From contig NZ_JADFCM010000001.1 of assembly GCF_015234585.1 (NCBI RefSeq), positions 186,001 to 250,000 on the forward strand: a stretch of 64,000 nucleotides of DNA, read 5' to 3'. Below the pieces are notes generated by a model that searched no databases, had not been told where the DNA came from, and was given only the letters and a program-made list of their open reading frames with translations. This DNA is from Pseudalkalibacillus hwajinpoensis. Lineage in GTDB: Bacteria > Bacillota > Bacilli > Bacillales > Guptibacillaceae. The translations under genes and the position numbers were made by a program. Shown in pieces: positions 43,442-52,978 of this stretch; the stretch's first letter is position 1, and every line of letters starts with the position of its first letter.

Positions 43442-45020
43442 CAGCTTGTAGAGGAACCCCCGGTTCCTCTACAAGCTTTTTCTTTTGTCTTTCTTTTTAT
43501 GGCCTGCGTTTTTTGGTTTTGGTTGTATCCAAATGAAAAAAACTCTCCTTCACCTAGCTCATCCTGTCTAGGTGAAGGGCAATCTTCTTCATGTTCTGAC
43601 AGGCAGCTGTTAGTAACGCTTGTTCGCGAACTTTTTGTTTTCCTCGCAAACGACAATAACGCAGCCCATGCAGTTCTTTTGAATCTGCGAAGCTACGCTC
43701 GACTTTCTCTTTTCTCATGCGATATATCCACTTTCCCTCATTGGAAAGCCGGTTCTCCCGAACTTGTTCTTTCGCACTTTCCCAAACATGTCGGGTGATG
43801 GTTTTCTGGTGTTTATGATTTTGCGTACACTGGGCTAACAATGGACAGGTCTTACATATAGTTGGGTCAGATTTATAATGACGATAGCCTTCTCGATCGG
43901 TTGTCGCGTATGTTAATGATTCACCCTGCGGACAGACATACTGGTCTACGTTTTCATCGTATGTATATTTCCATTTCGGCATTATTCCTTTTCTGGATTT
44001 ATAACGACGGTGGGCAATAACCCCAAACACATTTCGTTGTTCTAATCCATGACATATTGGCGTGGTCAAGTAACCGGCATCTAAGCCTACGGCTTCAACG
44101 TTAAATCCAAATCGTTTCATCTGTCGGTCTAATCGTTGTAAATAAGGCTTGGAATCATGTATATTACCTGGGGTAATATGGACGTCTGTGATGATGTTAA
44201 ATTTCATATCTGTCGTGCGATGATCTAAGTAAAAGAATCCTTCAGGCTTGTGTTCTCGATACAAATAGCCACTCTCTGGATCTGTGTGACTGACTTTGAT
44301 TTCTTTCGTCTTATTCACCTCCTTCTTTTCTTTTAGAGGCTTTTTTCCATGATCAGTCCGGTCCTGTTCGACGGCTTCATTCAACTCTTCAATATAGTCT
44401 ACCGTTTCAACGTTCACTTCTTTTCTGGAGAACTTCTTCTTATTGGCGTTGGCTTTCAAGTGAGTTGAATCTGTATAAAGCACACGCCCTGAAACCATAC
44501 GATGGTTCATCGCCTGATGAACGATTTCATCGAAGACCTCTTGAAAGATATCCGTTTCATGGAATCTCATTCGACGATTCCAGCTGATGGTGGAGTGATG
44601 AGGCACAGTGTCTGTAAGATTTAATCCGAGAAACCAACGATAAGCGACATTGGTTTGAATTTGACGTTCCAATTCTCGTTCGGACCGAATTCCATAGATA
44701 TAACCGATAAACATCATCTTGAACAGCACTAGAGGATCTAGCGAGGGACGTCCGTTGTCTTCACAATAGTAGGGACGTACTTTCTCTGGAATAAAGGAAA
44801 AGTCTATGTAGTGATCAATTTTGCGAAGTAAGTGGTTTTCAGGGACTAATTCATCAATCGTTACCATTTCTAATTCGTTTTGTCGCGCTTTTCTAGATTG
44901 AAACAATGAAATCACCGCCTAAATAGAATCTATTTATAGGGTAACAAAACGTGAGAGCAAAATGAGGGAGAAAGAGGAAAAAACAAAAAAACAGGCTGTC
45001 GAGACTTTCTCGACAGCCTG
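43442..45020 (-). mobile_element. IS1182-family insertion sequence
   Basis: A 1579-bp element with one transposase gene. Ends are imperfect inverted repeats: left CAGCTTGTAGAGGAAC, right (read inwards) CAGGCTGTCGAGAAAG, about 11 of 16 matching. Each end also forms its own hairpin (43443-43477 and 44992-45020), which could block outside transcription. It is bounded by a 27-bp direct duplication. All parts look intact, so it may be active. Confidence 0.9.
43554..44915 (-). CDS. IS1182-family transposase
   Basis: 453 residues. DDE-type transposase with N-terminal '[20 protein letters not shown]', the catalytic region '[20 protein letters not shown]' (first Asp), '[19 protein letters not shown]' (second Asp) and '[20 protein letters not shown]' (Glu), plus a Cys cluster '[10 protein letters not shown]'. 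No frameshift. The start is a GTG at 44915 with a weak site. It lies opposite to the IolW-like gene, in the sense of pbuO. Confidence 0.94.
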   Translation of the reverse strand: MISLFQSRKARQNELEMVTIDELVPENHLLRKIDHYIDFSFIPEKVRPYYCEDNGRPSLDPLVLFKMMFIGYIYGIRSERELERQIQTNVAYRWFLGLNLTDTVPHHSTISWNRRMRFHETDIFQEVFDEIVHQAMNHRMVSGRVLYTDSTHLKANANKKKFSRKEVNVETVDYIEELNEAVEQDRTDHGKKPLKEKKEVNKTKEIKVSHTDPESGYLYREHKPEGFFYLDHRTTDMKFNIITDVHITPGNIHDSKPYLQRLDRQMKRFGFNVEAVGLDAGYLTTPICHGLEQRNVFGVIAHRRYKSRKGIMPKWKYTYDENVDQYVCPQGESLTYATTDREGYRHYKSDPTICKTCPLLAQCTQNHKHQKTITRHVWESAKEQVRENRLSNEGKWIYRMRKEKVERSFADSKELHGLRYCRLRGKQKVREQALLTAACQNMKKIALHLDRMS

Positions 45021-45047
45021 AAGATCTGCCCTGAATGGGCAGATCTT
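45021..45047. repeat. Right target duplication, terminator of pbuO
   Basis: Second copy of the 27-bp palindrome. It lies four bases from the pbuO stop and acts as its terminator on the minus strand (A-run at 45048 side reads as T-run). Confidence 0.88.
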
Positions 45048-45051
45048 TTAG

Positions 45052-46368
45052 TTAAGCATGTGGTAGGAAAGCGAGCTGATAGAAGAATAACACAGCGAAA
45101 AGATAAAGAAGCGGATGAACCTCACGCCATTTCCCTTTTACGATCTTTAAAATGGGGTACGTAATAAACCCAAGCGCGATTCCTGTAGCAATACTTGCCG
45201 TAAGTGGCATTGTGAGAATGATCAAGAAGGCAGGAAACGCCTCATCAAATTCACTCCAATCAATTTTACCAACGGCGCCAATCATTAAGCTTCCGACGAT
45301 GATAAGAGTGGGAGCTGTGATGGCGGAAAGTCCAGATAGAGAACCGACAAGTGGTCCAAAGAAAGCTGAGACGATAAAGAGTACAGAAACGACGACTGAT
45401 GTTAAACCAGTTCGCCCGCCGGCAGCAACACCAGCAGAGGATTCAAGGTAAGCACTAGTTGGGCTTGTTCCAAAGATCGCTCCGACAGTTGTTCCGATCG
45501 AGTCAGCAAGAAGTGCCTGACGTGCACGTGGCATTTTCTTTCCTTTCATCAAACCAGCCTGTTCTGCCACACCGACCATTGTGCCCGTCGTATCAAAGAG
45601 TGTGACGAGTAGGAATGAGAAGACAACGGCATATAATCCGTATTCAATCATATCCTTAATGGCCTGAAGTGGACTTCCGAAGATGAAAAGTTCGGGAGCA
45701 GAAGGTGCTTGCATGAAGCCTTCCTTAAATTCAAGCTGTCCTGTAAAAATAGCAATGATAGCCGTGATGATCATTCCGAAGAAGAGTGCACCTGGAACAT
45801 TTCGGGCCATCAGAATAAGTGTAATCATAAGTCCAACAAGCGCTAGAAGAACTTCAGGGGAATGAAGATTTCCTAGACCAACAAGGTTCTCTTCATCTGC
45901 GACGATAATTCCTGTCATGCGAAGTCCGATAAACGCGATGAAAAGTCCGATACCTGCTGTAATACCAAGCTTCAAATTCGTAGGAATGGCTTCGATAAGC
46001 TTTTCACGAAACGGTGTTAATGAAAGAATAATGAACAGTAGTCCGGCAATAAATACGGCACCAAAGGCAACTTGGTAGGATACGCCTGCTTGTCCACCTA
46101 CAACGGAGAACGCAAAGTAGGCGTTCAGGCCCATACCGGGAGCGATCGCGATTGGATAATTCGCGAAAAGTCCCATCCAGAGTGTTCCAACAACAGCTGC
46201 AATAATCGTGGCGATAAAGACGGTATCGAATGGCACACCTGTTGAAGATAGTATAATTGGGTTAACTATTACAATATATACCATTGTCAGGAAAGTCGTT
46301 AATCCTGCAAGGAATTCTGTTTTAACGTTAGTTCCATTTTCTTTTAACCGGAAAAAGGAGTTAAACAT
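45052..46368 (-). CDS. pbuO: PbuO-type hypoxanthine/guanine permease
   Basis: 438 residues, 12-14 membrane helices, AzgA-like NCS2 family. 'AGLTTFLTMVYIVIVNPIIL', 'ANYPIAIAPGMGLNAYFAFS', 'FDTTGTMVGVAEQAGLM' and 'GTSPTSAYLESSAGVAAGGR' are typical. The N-terminus is closer to B. subtilis PbuO (YtiP) than to PbuG. It takes up hypoxanthine and guanine. The promoter at 46414-46442 is overlapped by PurBox-like repeats. Gene order next to ywhD differs from B. subtilis. Confidence 0.88.
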   Translation of the reverse strand: MFNSFFRLKENGTNVKTEFLAGLTTFLTMVYIVIVNPIILSSTGVPFDTVFIATIIAAVVGTLWMGLFANYPIAIAPGMGLNAYFAFSVVGGQAGVSYQVAFGAVFIAGLLFIILSLTPFREKLIEAIPTNLKLGITAGIGLFIAFIGLRMTGIIVADEENLVGLGNLHSPEVLLALVGLMITLILMARNVPGALFFGMIITAIIAIFTGQLEFKEGFMQAPSAPELFIFGSPLQAIKDMIEYGLYAVVFSFLLVTLFDTTGTMVGVAEQAGLMKGKKMPRARQALLADSIGTTVGAIFGTSPTSAYLESSAGVAAGGRTGLTSVVVSVLFIVSAFFGPLVGSLSGLSAITAPTLIIVGSLMIGAVGKIDWSEFDEAFPAFLIILTMPLTASIATGIALGFITYPILKIVKGKWREVHPLLYLFAVLFFYQLAFLPHA

Positions 46369-46387
46369 GATAATACCTCCATTAAAT

Positions 46388-46442
46388 ACGAACGTTTTTT
46401 AAACACAAATACTATAATATTCGTAATAAAGCTGTTTGACAA
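46388..46442 (-). promoter_or_regulatory. pbuO promoter with PurBox-like inverted repeats
   Basis: On the minus strand TTGTCA (46442-46437), 17 bases, TATTAT (46419-46414). Two inverted CGAAYRTT-type boxes are present: ACGAACGTT at 46388-46396 and AATATTCGT at 46416-46424. One covers the -10, the other lies past the start, a placing that fits PurR repression. The spacing between boxes is larger than I recall for B. subtilis PurBoxes, so the regulator is an inference. Confidence 0.55.
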
Positions 46443-46554
46443 GGGGTAATCTAAAATAGTTGATGATAAAGGTGTGAATGGCTGTCGGATGAATACACTA
46501 GTTCAATTGTGATAAAATGATAGCGGACAATTGTGAATGAAGGAGGTACAAAGA

Positions 46555-47082
46555 ATGGCAAATGAAGAAGAACAAAAACCAAAAAAGAAGCCTTCAACAG
46601 GTTTTAATATTTTAAGTGGGGACTCCACAGATGGACACGGCGGTTACGGAGTAGGAACGATTAACCTCGATAACGTTTCCCCTGTGATTATCGATCCGAC
46701 AACGGATGAAATTTATGTTGATGTTGGCGCATTGCATGCACGTAGTGCCCTTGAGAAACGGAAGAAGCTCGTTAAGACGCGTGAAGAAGTACCTGATGGC
46801 CATACTGCTTGGATCGTATGGGTTACCCTTCAACGAAGTGAAGAAGGTCCTTTCTATTATGGCATTGGTGCCTGTGAATTCTTCTTAAATGCCGAAGCGA
46901 AGCGGGCATGGAAAAGCATGCCAGAGCATGTGAATAATATGGATAAATCCATGAAAGGTAAAGTGATCGTGGACCATATGGATGACAAATCCAAGAAAAT
47001 GCTTCGTGAGTATTTGATTGAGTTCGATAAAGACGTCTATGAGCGTTCAAGTGATGACGTGAAATTAGGACTTCAAGACTAA
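46555..47082 (+). CDS. ywhD: YwhD family protein
   Basis: 175 residues; ATG 46555 has a full AAGGAGG eight bases before it. 'TGFNILSGDSTDGHGGYGVG', 'VSPVIIDPTTDEIYVDVGAL' and 'AWIVWVTLQRSEEGPFYYGI' mark the YwhD family. Function unknown; no membrane segment. It is next to pbpG with one small gene between, as ywhD-ywhE in B. subtilis. Confidence 0.9.
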   Translation: MANEEEQKPKKKPSTGFNILSGDSTDGHGGYGVGTINLDNVSPVIIDPTTDEIYVDVGALHARSALEKRKKLVKTREEVPDGHTAWIVWVTLQRSEEGPFYYGIGACEFFLNAEAKRAWKSMPEHVNNMDKSMKGKVIVDHMDDKSKKMLREYLIEFDKDVYERSSDDVKLGLQD

Positions 47083-47182
47083 CTTTCATATCGTTTTCTG
47101 ACTAATTGATAAAATCACTTGAGGTTTCCTAAAACTGAGCGTAAACTTATGTATACGCAACACATATAGCTAGGACCCAAAG

Positions 47183-47215
47183 CAGCCCGGGGAATCTTCC
47201 CCGGGCTGTTCTGGT
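47183..47215 (+). terminator. Terminator-like hairpin after ywhD
   Basis: A 10-bp GC-rich perfect stem CAGCCCGGGG/CCCCGGGCTG (47183-47192, 47199-47208) with loop AATCTT, followed by a moderately T-rich stretch. Confidence 0.7.
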
Positions 47216-47278
47216 TGTCTCCGAAAATGAAGTGAGCGCTTCCATGTTATACTCTTATATGTAGAAAGGGTGAGCTAA

Positions 47279-47524
47279 ATGTGGAATCAAATCCCTCGTG
47301 AGAAAAAGAAAGAGCTTATTGAGCGCATTCAATCATATTTCTATGATGAACGTGATGAAGAAATAGGTGAGCTCGCAGCAGAGAATTTTCTCCATTTTGT
47401 TATGGCAGAGATCGGGCCAACTCTATACAATGCCGGTATTTCAGATGCAATTGGCATGACAGAGCAGAAGTGGATGAGTATTGAGCAAGACCTTGAAGCA
47501 TTAAAGAAAGCAGATCCAAAATAA
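47279..47524 (+). CDS. DUF2164 family protein
   Basis: 81 residues. 'KKKELIERIQSYFYDERDEE' followed by 'LAAENFLHFVMAEIGPTLYN' is the DUF2164 pattern. No role is known. GAAAGGGTGA lies before the ATG. It is convergent with pbpG across a terminator. Confidence 0.85.
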   Translation: MWNQIPREKKKELIERIQSYFYDERDEEIGELAAENFLHFVMAEIGPTLYNAGISDAIGMTEQKWMSIEQDLEALKKADPK

Positions 47525-47534
47525 AGGGCTAATC

Positions 47535-47564
47535 AAAAGACGGATGTACACATCCGTCTTTTTT
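47535..47564. terminator. Bidirectional terminator between DUF2164 gene and pbpG
   Basis: 12-bp stem AAAAGACGGATG/CATCCGTCTTTT (47535-47546, 47551-47562), loop TACA, T-run after; it touches the pbpG stop on the other strand. Confidence 0.92.
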
Positions 47565-49620
47565 AACGGACCCATTGGAAGAAACGCTCCAAAAGTCCTT
47601 TCTGTTCATTTTCTTTTCCATTAGGGACCGTTCCGGGATGATCTTCACAAAGGTGAGTTGGTTCGGTTCCTTCTATATAATAAGTTAAGCGTTTCACAGG
47701 ACAGTTTTCAGTAGCGATTAAACCTGTTTGCGCATCAATTTCGACACCGACAACATTTTCAGGCTCCTCAAAATCGGTCGCTTTTTCTTCCGCCAGTGCA
47801 TCCTCAATGAAATTCACCCAAATTTTCTTCGTATACGAACCATCGTTTCGATGATTTAGCTTCTCTCCTTTGTCATAACCAACCCAGACGGCCGCTGTTA
47901 ACTGAGGTGTAAATCCAACCATCCAGCTATCAGTTGAAGTAGAACCTGTTTTAGCGGCAGCTGGACGTGTTAATAGATGATCAACGCCTGAGCCTGTTAC
48001 GCGTGTATAATCATTTAAGGATTCATCGAAAACACCCGTCATCATGCTTGTTGTGACAAAGGCAGCATCAGGATCCAATACAAGTTCAGATTCAGATTTG
48101 TGTTCGTAGATGACCTTTCCATCTCGATCCGTGACTTTTTCAATATAATAAGGTGAGACACCATATCCACCGTTTGCAAGCATACTATAGGCTTCCGTCA
48201 TTTCCATCATGCCTACGGGCTTAGTGCCGAGAGCTAATGAGGGAATAGCAGACAGCTTACTTGTAATGCCGAATGATTTGGCTGTATTCACGAGCGTTTT
48301 TTCTTCTAGAAACATGTGTGTTTTCACAGCGACTATATTATCTGAAAGGGCAAGTGCCTGTGCGAGTGTGATTTCATCATTCGCGTAAACATCCCCATAA
48401 TTATGCGGTGAGTAGGTTTTGCGTTCATTATCATAGTAAAAAGTTGTAGGTTCACTACGAATAAGCGTAGACGGCGTAAAGCCATTTTTGATTGCGGCAT
48501 AATATAGCAGCGGCTTAAACGTCGATCCTGGTGTCCTTTTGGCCATCGTTGCTCGGTTGAATTTACTTTCTGTATAATCGCGGCCACCAATCATCACTTT
48601 TACAGCTCCTGATGTAGGCTCCATCGCTACGAGAGCAGCTTGTATGTCGCTTTTTTTATCAATACTTGATTCTACCCATTTTTCGGCAGCATTTTGCATT
48701 GATGTATCAAGCGTAGTATAAACGTGTAATCCTCCTTGCTCAATAACACGTTCATCAAGTGAAAGTACGGACTTTAATTGCTTCTTAACCTCTTGTGCAA
48801 AATATGGAGCAATTTCAGGCTTAGTATCTTCTGTAAAGGTTTCTAGAGCCATCTGTTCCATTTCTGCCTGGTTTGCTTCTGATTCGGTTAGAGCATGATT
48901 TGTTACCATCGCTTGAAGGACTGTGCTTTGTCGTTCCTCTGCTCTTTCTGCATCAGCATATGGAGAGTAATAACCTGGTCCTTTTGGAATGCCGGCGAGC
49001 ATGGCAGATTCAGCAACCGAAAGATCCTCAGCTTTTTTTCCGAAGTACGTTCTTGCGGCTGATTCTATTCCGTATGATCCGTGACCATAATAAATCGTAT
49101 TTAAATATCCTTCTAGAATATCTTCCTTTGAATAATGAACTTCAAGTCGATAAGCATAGAAAGCTTCTGCGATTTTTCGTGTCCACGTTTTATCATGTTC
49201 CAAAAATAGATTACGGGCGTATTGCTGCGTAATCGTACTTGCTCCTTGAACCTTCGCCATCGCTTTTATATCAGCGAGAATAGCCCCGCCAATCCGTTTG
49301 AAATCAAAGCCCATATGATCATAAAAATGCCGATCTTCAATGGCAATCGTGGCATCTATGACATGAGGAGAAATGTGATCAAGGTCAACCCAGTAGCGAT
49401 TCTGACCGTCTTTATTACTCTCGCTAATCACATTTTCCTTATGATCATAATAAATCGTTGTTTGCGGTACTTGAAGCTCAGGAGCTCCCATGAAAACAGT
49501 TAGCAAATAGAGCGATCCAGCGGATAGCCCGATTATTACAATACATATCATCATTAGCCTACTTAGAAGCATTGTCCAACGCTTCCAATAATGGAATCGC
49601 TCAATTCTGAGCCATTTCAT
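47563..49620 (-). CDS. pbpG: PbpG class A penicillin-binding protein
   Basis: 685 residues from ATG 49620 (GGGGGTGA upstream). One N-terminal membrane helix (about 15-40); glycosyltransferase domain with 'AIEDRHFYDHMGFDFKRIGG' and 'GASTITQQYARNLFL'; transpeptidase domain with SxxK 'GSTFKPLLYY', SxN 'LSDNIVAVK' and 'AAKTGSTSTDSWM'. All catalytic motifs are intact. B. subtilis pbpG (ywhE) follows ywhD and acts in spore wall synthesis. Here the gene lies on the minus strand and uppP is placed behind it. Confidence 0.92.
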   Translation of the reverse strand: MKWLRIERFHYWKRWTMLLSRLMMICIVIIGLSAGSLYLLTVFMGAPELQVPQTTIYYDHKENVISESNKDGQNRYWVDLDHISPHVIDATIAIEDRHFYDHMGFDFKRIGGAILADIKAMAKVQGASTITQQYARNLFLEHDKTWTRKIAEAFYAYRLEVHYSKEDILEGYLNTIYYGHGSYGIESAARTYFGKKAEDLSVAESAMLAGIPKGPGYYSPYADAERAEERQSTVLQAMVTNHALTESEANQAEMEQMALETFTEDTKPEIAPYFAQEVKKQLKSVLSLDERVIEQGGLHVYTTLDTSMQNAAEKWVESSIDKKSDIQAALVAMEPTSGAVKVMIGGRDYTESKFNRATMAKRTPGSTFKPLLYYAAIKNGFTPSTLIRSEPTTFYYDNERKTYSPHNYGDVYANDEITLAQALALSDNIVAVKTHMFLEEKTLVNTAKSFGITSKLSAIPSLALGTKPVGMMEMTEAYSMLANGGYGVSPYYIEKVTDRDGKVIYEHKSESELVLDPDAAFVTTSMMTGVFDESLNDYTRVTGSGVDHLLTRPAAAKTGSTSTDSWMVGFTPQLTAAVWVGYDKGEKLNHRNDGSYTKKIWVNFIEDALAEEKATDFEEPENVVGVEIDAQTGLIATENCPVKRLTYYIEGTEPTHLCEDHPGTVPNGKENEQKGLLERFFQWVR

Positions 49621-49829
49621 GTGGTTCACCCCCACATCATCTTAAATCTAGTATGTGACAATCTAGAAACTCTTAAACACGTTTCTCTTCGGTAATTGTC
49701 CTTTTTATCCCACGCGGATAGGCTAGATTGGGCGAATGCGTTTCTTCAGATGAACAAGGGAAAATATTTGTCCAGCTTTTGAATAGGATGAACTATAATG
49801 AATGTTACTGAGAGCAGGGAGAGAAGAGT

Positions 49830-50612
49830 ATGGAGATGATGATTGCGATTATCCTTGGAATTGTAGAAGGGATAACGGAATTTCTGCCCGTTTCATCTAC
49901 AGGTCATTTGATTTTAACGGGATATTGGCTTGGTTTTATTGGTGAACGGGCAAAAACATTTGAGATTGTGATTCAGCTTGGCTCTATTTTAGCTGTGGTC
50001 GTGATGTATCGGCATCGATTTGCGGATTTATTATCACCAAATAGCGAGAGAAAAGGATTAACCCTGATTCATCTTATGTTTGGAATGATTCCAGCTGTCG
50101 TAGCAGGATTTCTTCTTCATGGCTTTATTAAAAGTTATCTTTTCTCCCCTTACACGGTTGTGATCGGACTTGTGATTGGTGGCGTGTTAATGATCGTAGC
50201 TGACTTGAAAAAGGGGGCGCCAATTAGCTCGAGCCTGGATGAATTAACATGGAAGCAGGCTTTTTCTATTGGAGTATTTCAATGTCTTGCTCTCTGGCCT
50301 GGATTTTCAAGGTCAGGTGCAACGATTTCAGGTGGCGTCTTGCTCGGAACAACGCATAAAACAGCTGCTGAATTTTCATTTATTCTAGCTGTACCAATGA
50401 TGGTGGCGGCGAGTGGATATGATTTATTGCAAAGTTATCAGTATTTATCTGTATCCGACATTCCTGTGTTCCTAACAGGCTTTTTAACAGCGTTTTTGGT
50501 GGCGCTTTTGGCTATTGTAACATTTATTAAATTCATTGAACGCGTCCGTCTCATCCCTTTTGCGATTTACCGATTTGTGCTTGCTTTTTTTGTTTGGATG
50601 ATTTTATTTTAG
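49830..50612 (+). CDS. uppP: Undecaprenyl-diphosphatase UppP (BacA)
   Basis: 260 residues, about eight membrane helices. The two active motifs '[17 protein letters not shown]' and '[14 protein letters not shown]' are intact. It recycles the C55 lipid carrier of wall synthesis and confers bacitracin tolerance. It is divergent from pbpG and separates it from speE; in B. subtilis pbpG is followed directly by speE. GCAGGGAGAG lies before the ATG. Confidence 0.95.
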   Translation: MEMMIAIILGIVEGITEFLPVSSTGHLILTGYWLGFIGERAKTFEIVIQLGSILAVVVMYRHRFADLLSPNSERKGLTLIHLMFGMIPAVVAGFLLHGFIKSYLFSPYTVVIGLVIGGVLMIVADLKKGAPISSSLDELTWKQAFSIGVFQCLALWPGFSRSGATISGGVLLGTTHKTAAEFSFILAVPMMVAASGYDLLQSYQYLSVSDIPVFLTGFLTAFLVALLAIVTFIKFIERVRLIPFAIYRFVLAFFVWMILF

Positions 50613-50674
50613 TGTTAATAGAGTTGTTCACTTAAATAACTTTTTGAACCGACAGTTGAAAGTATAAAATTCTC

Positions 50675-50702
50675 TTGCTTTTTACACAGAGTCGACTATA
50701 CT
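50675..50702 (+). promoter_or_regulatory. Sigma-A promoter for speE-speB
   Basis: TTGCTT at 50675-50680, 16 bases, TATACT at 50697-50702. The leader to the speE ATG is about 110 bases. Confidence 0.6.
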
Positions 50703-50817
50703 TTTCTTGTACTTTAAGAATGCTTAGATACATTTTTTTGCTACATACTAATGGTGTTTGGACCTATGTGGTTCGGGAACGGACTTAGTGTAGCAATGAC
50801 ATAGAGGAGTGGTTTAC

Positions 50818-51645
50818 ATGGAATTATGGTACACAGAGAAACAAACGGAACGCTTCGGCATTACGGCGAAAATTAAGCAGACGCTGCATACGGAACAAAC
50901 GGACTTTCAGCGTCTTGATATGATTGAAACAGAAGAATTCGGTAACATGCTCGTACTCGACGGTATGGTTATGACAACGGAGAAGGATGAGTTTGTTTAC
51001 CATGAGATGGTCGCACACGTGCCCCTTTTCACACATCCAAACCCGAAACACGTACTTGTTGTTGGTGGCGGTGATGGAGGCGTTATTCGTGAAGTATTGA
51101 AGCATCCGTCTGTTGAAAAAGCAACGCTTGTTGAAATCGATGGCAAAGTGATCGAGTATTCGAAAAAGTACTTACCTACTATCGCAGGAGCGCTAGATAA
51201 CGAGCGTGTTGAGGTCCTCGTTGATGATGGCTTTATGCATATCGCGAAAAGCGAAGGCGAGTATGACGTGATCATGGTTGATTCCACTGAGCCGGTAGGA
51301 CCAGCTGCAAAGCTTTTTGAACGTGGTTTCTATGAAGGTATTTCAAAAGCACTAAAAGAAGATGGTATTTTCGTTGCGCAGACGGACAACCCTTGGTTTA
51401 AAGCAGACTTAATTACGCAAGTATCAAAAGATGTAAGAGAAATCTTCCCGATTACGCGCGTATACACAGCGAACATTCCAACTTACCCGAGTGGCCTGTG
51501 GACGTTTACGATTGGATCTAAAAAGAATGATCCGCTTGAAGTACCTGAAAGTCGCTTCCACGAGATTGAGACAAAGTACTATACGAAAGAGCTTCACAAT
51601 GCTTGCTTCGCACTTCCGAAATTCGTACAGGACCTTGTAAAATGA
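50818..51645 (+). CDS. speE: Spermidine synthase
   Basis: 275 residues; ATG 50818 follows AGAGGAGTGG. '[20 protein letters not shown]' binds the aminopropyl donor (decarboxylated SAM), '[13 protein letters not shown]' holds the catalytic Asp, and '[16 protein letters not shown]' the substrate side. It makes spermidine from putrescine. Its stop overlaps the start of speB by ATGA, so the two putrescine-spermidine steps are coupled. Confidence 0.96.
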   Translation: MELWYTEKQTERFGITAKIKQTLHTEQTDFQRLDMIETEEFGNMLVLDGMVMTTEKDEFVYHEMVAHVPLFTHPNPKHVLVVGGGDGGVIREVLKHPSVEKATLVEIDGKVIEYSKKYLPTIAGALDNERVEVLVDDGFMHIAKSEGEYDVIMVDSTEPVGPAAKLFERGFYEGISKALKEDGIFVAQTDNPWFKADLITQVSKDVREIFPITRVYTANIPTYPSGLWTFTIGSKKNDPLEVPESRFHEIETKYYTKELHNACFALPKFVQDLVK

Positions 51646-52526
51646 GCATGAAATTCGATGAAGCTTATTCAGGTAACGTGTTTATTCTAAGTAACCCATC
51701 CTTCGACGAAAGTAATGTGGTTATCTATGGTATGCCAATGGACTGGACAGTTAGCTTTCGTCCCGGATCTCGCTTTGGGCCAGGACGCATTCGTGAGGCT
51801 TCATTAGGACTTGAAGAATATAGTCCTTATGCAGATCGTCATCTTGAAGAAATTCGTTATTTCGATGCAGGAGATATTCCACTTCCATTCGGTAATCCTC
51901 AGCGAAGCATTGATATGATTGAGGAATATCTTGATTCTTTGCTTGAAGCGGGAAAATTCCCACTTGGTATGGGTGGGGAGCACCTTGTAACGTGGCCCAT
52001 TCTAAAAGCTTTTCACAAAAAATACGATGATCTTGCTTTGATCCATATCGATGCACACGCGGATTTGCGTGAAGAGTATGAAGGAGAGGCTCTTTCTCAC
52101 TCCACACCTGTTCGTAAAATTTGTGGATTGATTGGTGCTGAGAACGTATACTCATTCGGCATTCGTTCTGGTATGCGTGAAGAGTTTCAATTCGCAAAAG
52201 AATCCGGTATGCACATGCACAAATTTGAAGTAGCAGAACCACTTGAAAAAGTCCTACCAACGCTTAAAGGACGCAATGTGTATGTAACGATTGATATCGA
52301 TGTTCTTGACCCTGCTCATGCGCCTGGGACAGGCACTGCTGAAGCAGGTGGGATCACATCCAAAGAGTTGCTTGAGGCGATCTCAGCCATTGCTGGTTCT
52401 GAAATAAACGTCGTTGGTGCGGATCTTGTTGAAGTTGCACCAGCTTATGACCCATCCGAACAAACGCCGATTGCGGCTAGTAAATTTATCCGTGAAATGC
52501 TTCTCGGCTGGACTCACAAAAAATAA
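51642..52526 (+). CDS. speB: Agmatinase
   Basis: 294 residues of the ureohydrolase family. Mn ligands lie in '[11 protein letters not shown]', '[14 protein letters not shown]' and '[15 protein letters not shown]', with '[16 protein letters not shown]' at the end. It hydrolyses agmatine to putrescine and urea, feeding SpeE. ATG 51642 overlaps the speE stop; a second ATG two codons on is possible. Order speE-speB equals B. subtilis ywhF-ywhG. Confidence 0.95.
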   Translation: MSMKFDEAYSGNVFILSNPSFDESNVVIYGMPMDWTVSFRPGSRFGPGRIREASLGLEEYSPYADRHLEEIRYFDAGDIPLPFGNPQRSIDMIEEYLDSLLEAGKFPLGMGGEHLVTWPILKAFHKKYDDLALIHIDAHADLREEYEGEALSHSTPVRKICGLIGAENVYSFGIRSGMREEFQFAKESGMHMHKFEVAEPLEKVLPTLKGRNVYVTIDIDVLDPAHAPGTGTAEAGGITSKELLEAISAIAGSEINVVGADLVEVAPAYDPSEQTPIAASKFIREMLLGWTHKK

Positions 52527-52534
52527 TCCAGAGA

Positions 52535-52567
52535 GGCTGTATTCATTTTGAATACAGTCTTTTTTTG
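52535..52567 (+). terminator. Terminator of speE-speB
   Basis: 8-bp core stem CTGTATTC/GAATACAG (52537-52544, 52550-52557) extended by G-U and G-C pairs, followed by seven Ts. Confidence 0.9.
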
Positions 52568-52597
52568 TTTGGATGCTCTGTATGTTCCGTGCGCGAC

Positions 52598-52650
52598 TTT
52601 TAGCTTATTCGAGTGAAACCTTAGTTTCACACTGCATATATGAGCTAAAA
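52598..52650. repeat. Nested palindrome upstream of the 120-bp repeats
   Basis: Outer arms TTTTAGCT (52598-52605) and AGCTAAAA (52643-52650); inner perfect hairpin GTGAAAC/GTTTCAC (52613-52619, 52624-52630). The A- and T-rich outer arms suggest an RNA structure or a decayed interspersed element. The 52527-52978 gap holds this, the speB terminator, the 120-bp repeats and a promoter. Confidence 0.6.
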
Positions 52651-52670
52651 ATCAACACAGAAAATGAGCT

Positions 52671-52935
52671 GGGGTGGACAAGGCGCTGCCGCTTCTGATG
52701 ATCTAGCTTCAGCGCCTACCCCCTCGAGGTCTTAAGTCACCTCTCATTGTGACAAAGACCGTCACATTGAGAGCCACCTTAAGCTGGTCGGGGGTGGACA
52801 AGGCGCTGCCGCTTTTGATGATCTAGCTTCAGCGCCTACCCCCTCGAGGTCTTAAGTCATCTCTCATTGTGACAAAGACCGTCACATTGAGAGCCGCCTT
52901 AAGCTGGTCGGGGGTGGACAAGGCGCTGCCGCTTT
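52671..52935. repeat. Tandem 120-bp palindromic repeat, two copies plus a partial one
   Basis: Units start at 52671, 52791 and 52911 (exact 120-bp step). The two full units differ at three sites (52695/52815, 52740/52860, 52776/52896); the third holds only about 24 bases. Across unit borders each copy folds into a long hairpin, 52711-52807 and 52831-52927: AGCGCCT with AGGCGCT, CCCCC with GGGGG, CTTAAG with CTTAAG, CTCTCATTGTGA with TCACATTGAGAG (one mismatch). It resembles long palindromic intergenic repeats of Bacillaceae from memory, not verified. Confidence 0.93.
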
Positions 52936-52944
52936 TCTTATAAT
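52915..52944 (+). promoter_or_regulatory. Repeat-derived sigma-A promoter for ywiB-argS
   Basis: TGGACA (52915-52920, in the last repeat copy), 18 bases, then consensus TATAAT (52939-52944) just outside it. The ywiB start is 35 bases on. The -35 matches five of six bases. Confidence 0.58.
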
Positions 52945-52978
52945 AAGAAAGTTAATGATTTAGTAAGGACGTGAAGTG

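Noticed and set aside
43443..43477. Left-end IS hairpin as the terminator of the IolW-like gene
   Set aside because: The host terminator copy at 43415-43441 comes first; the second hairpin belongs to the IS end.
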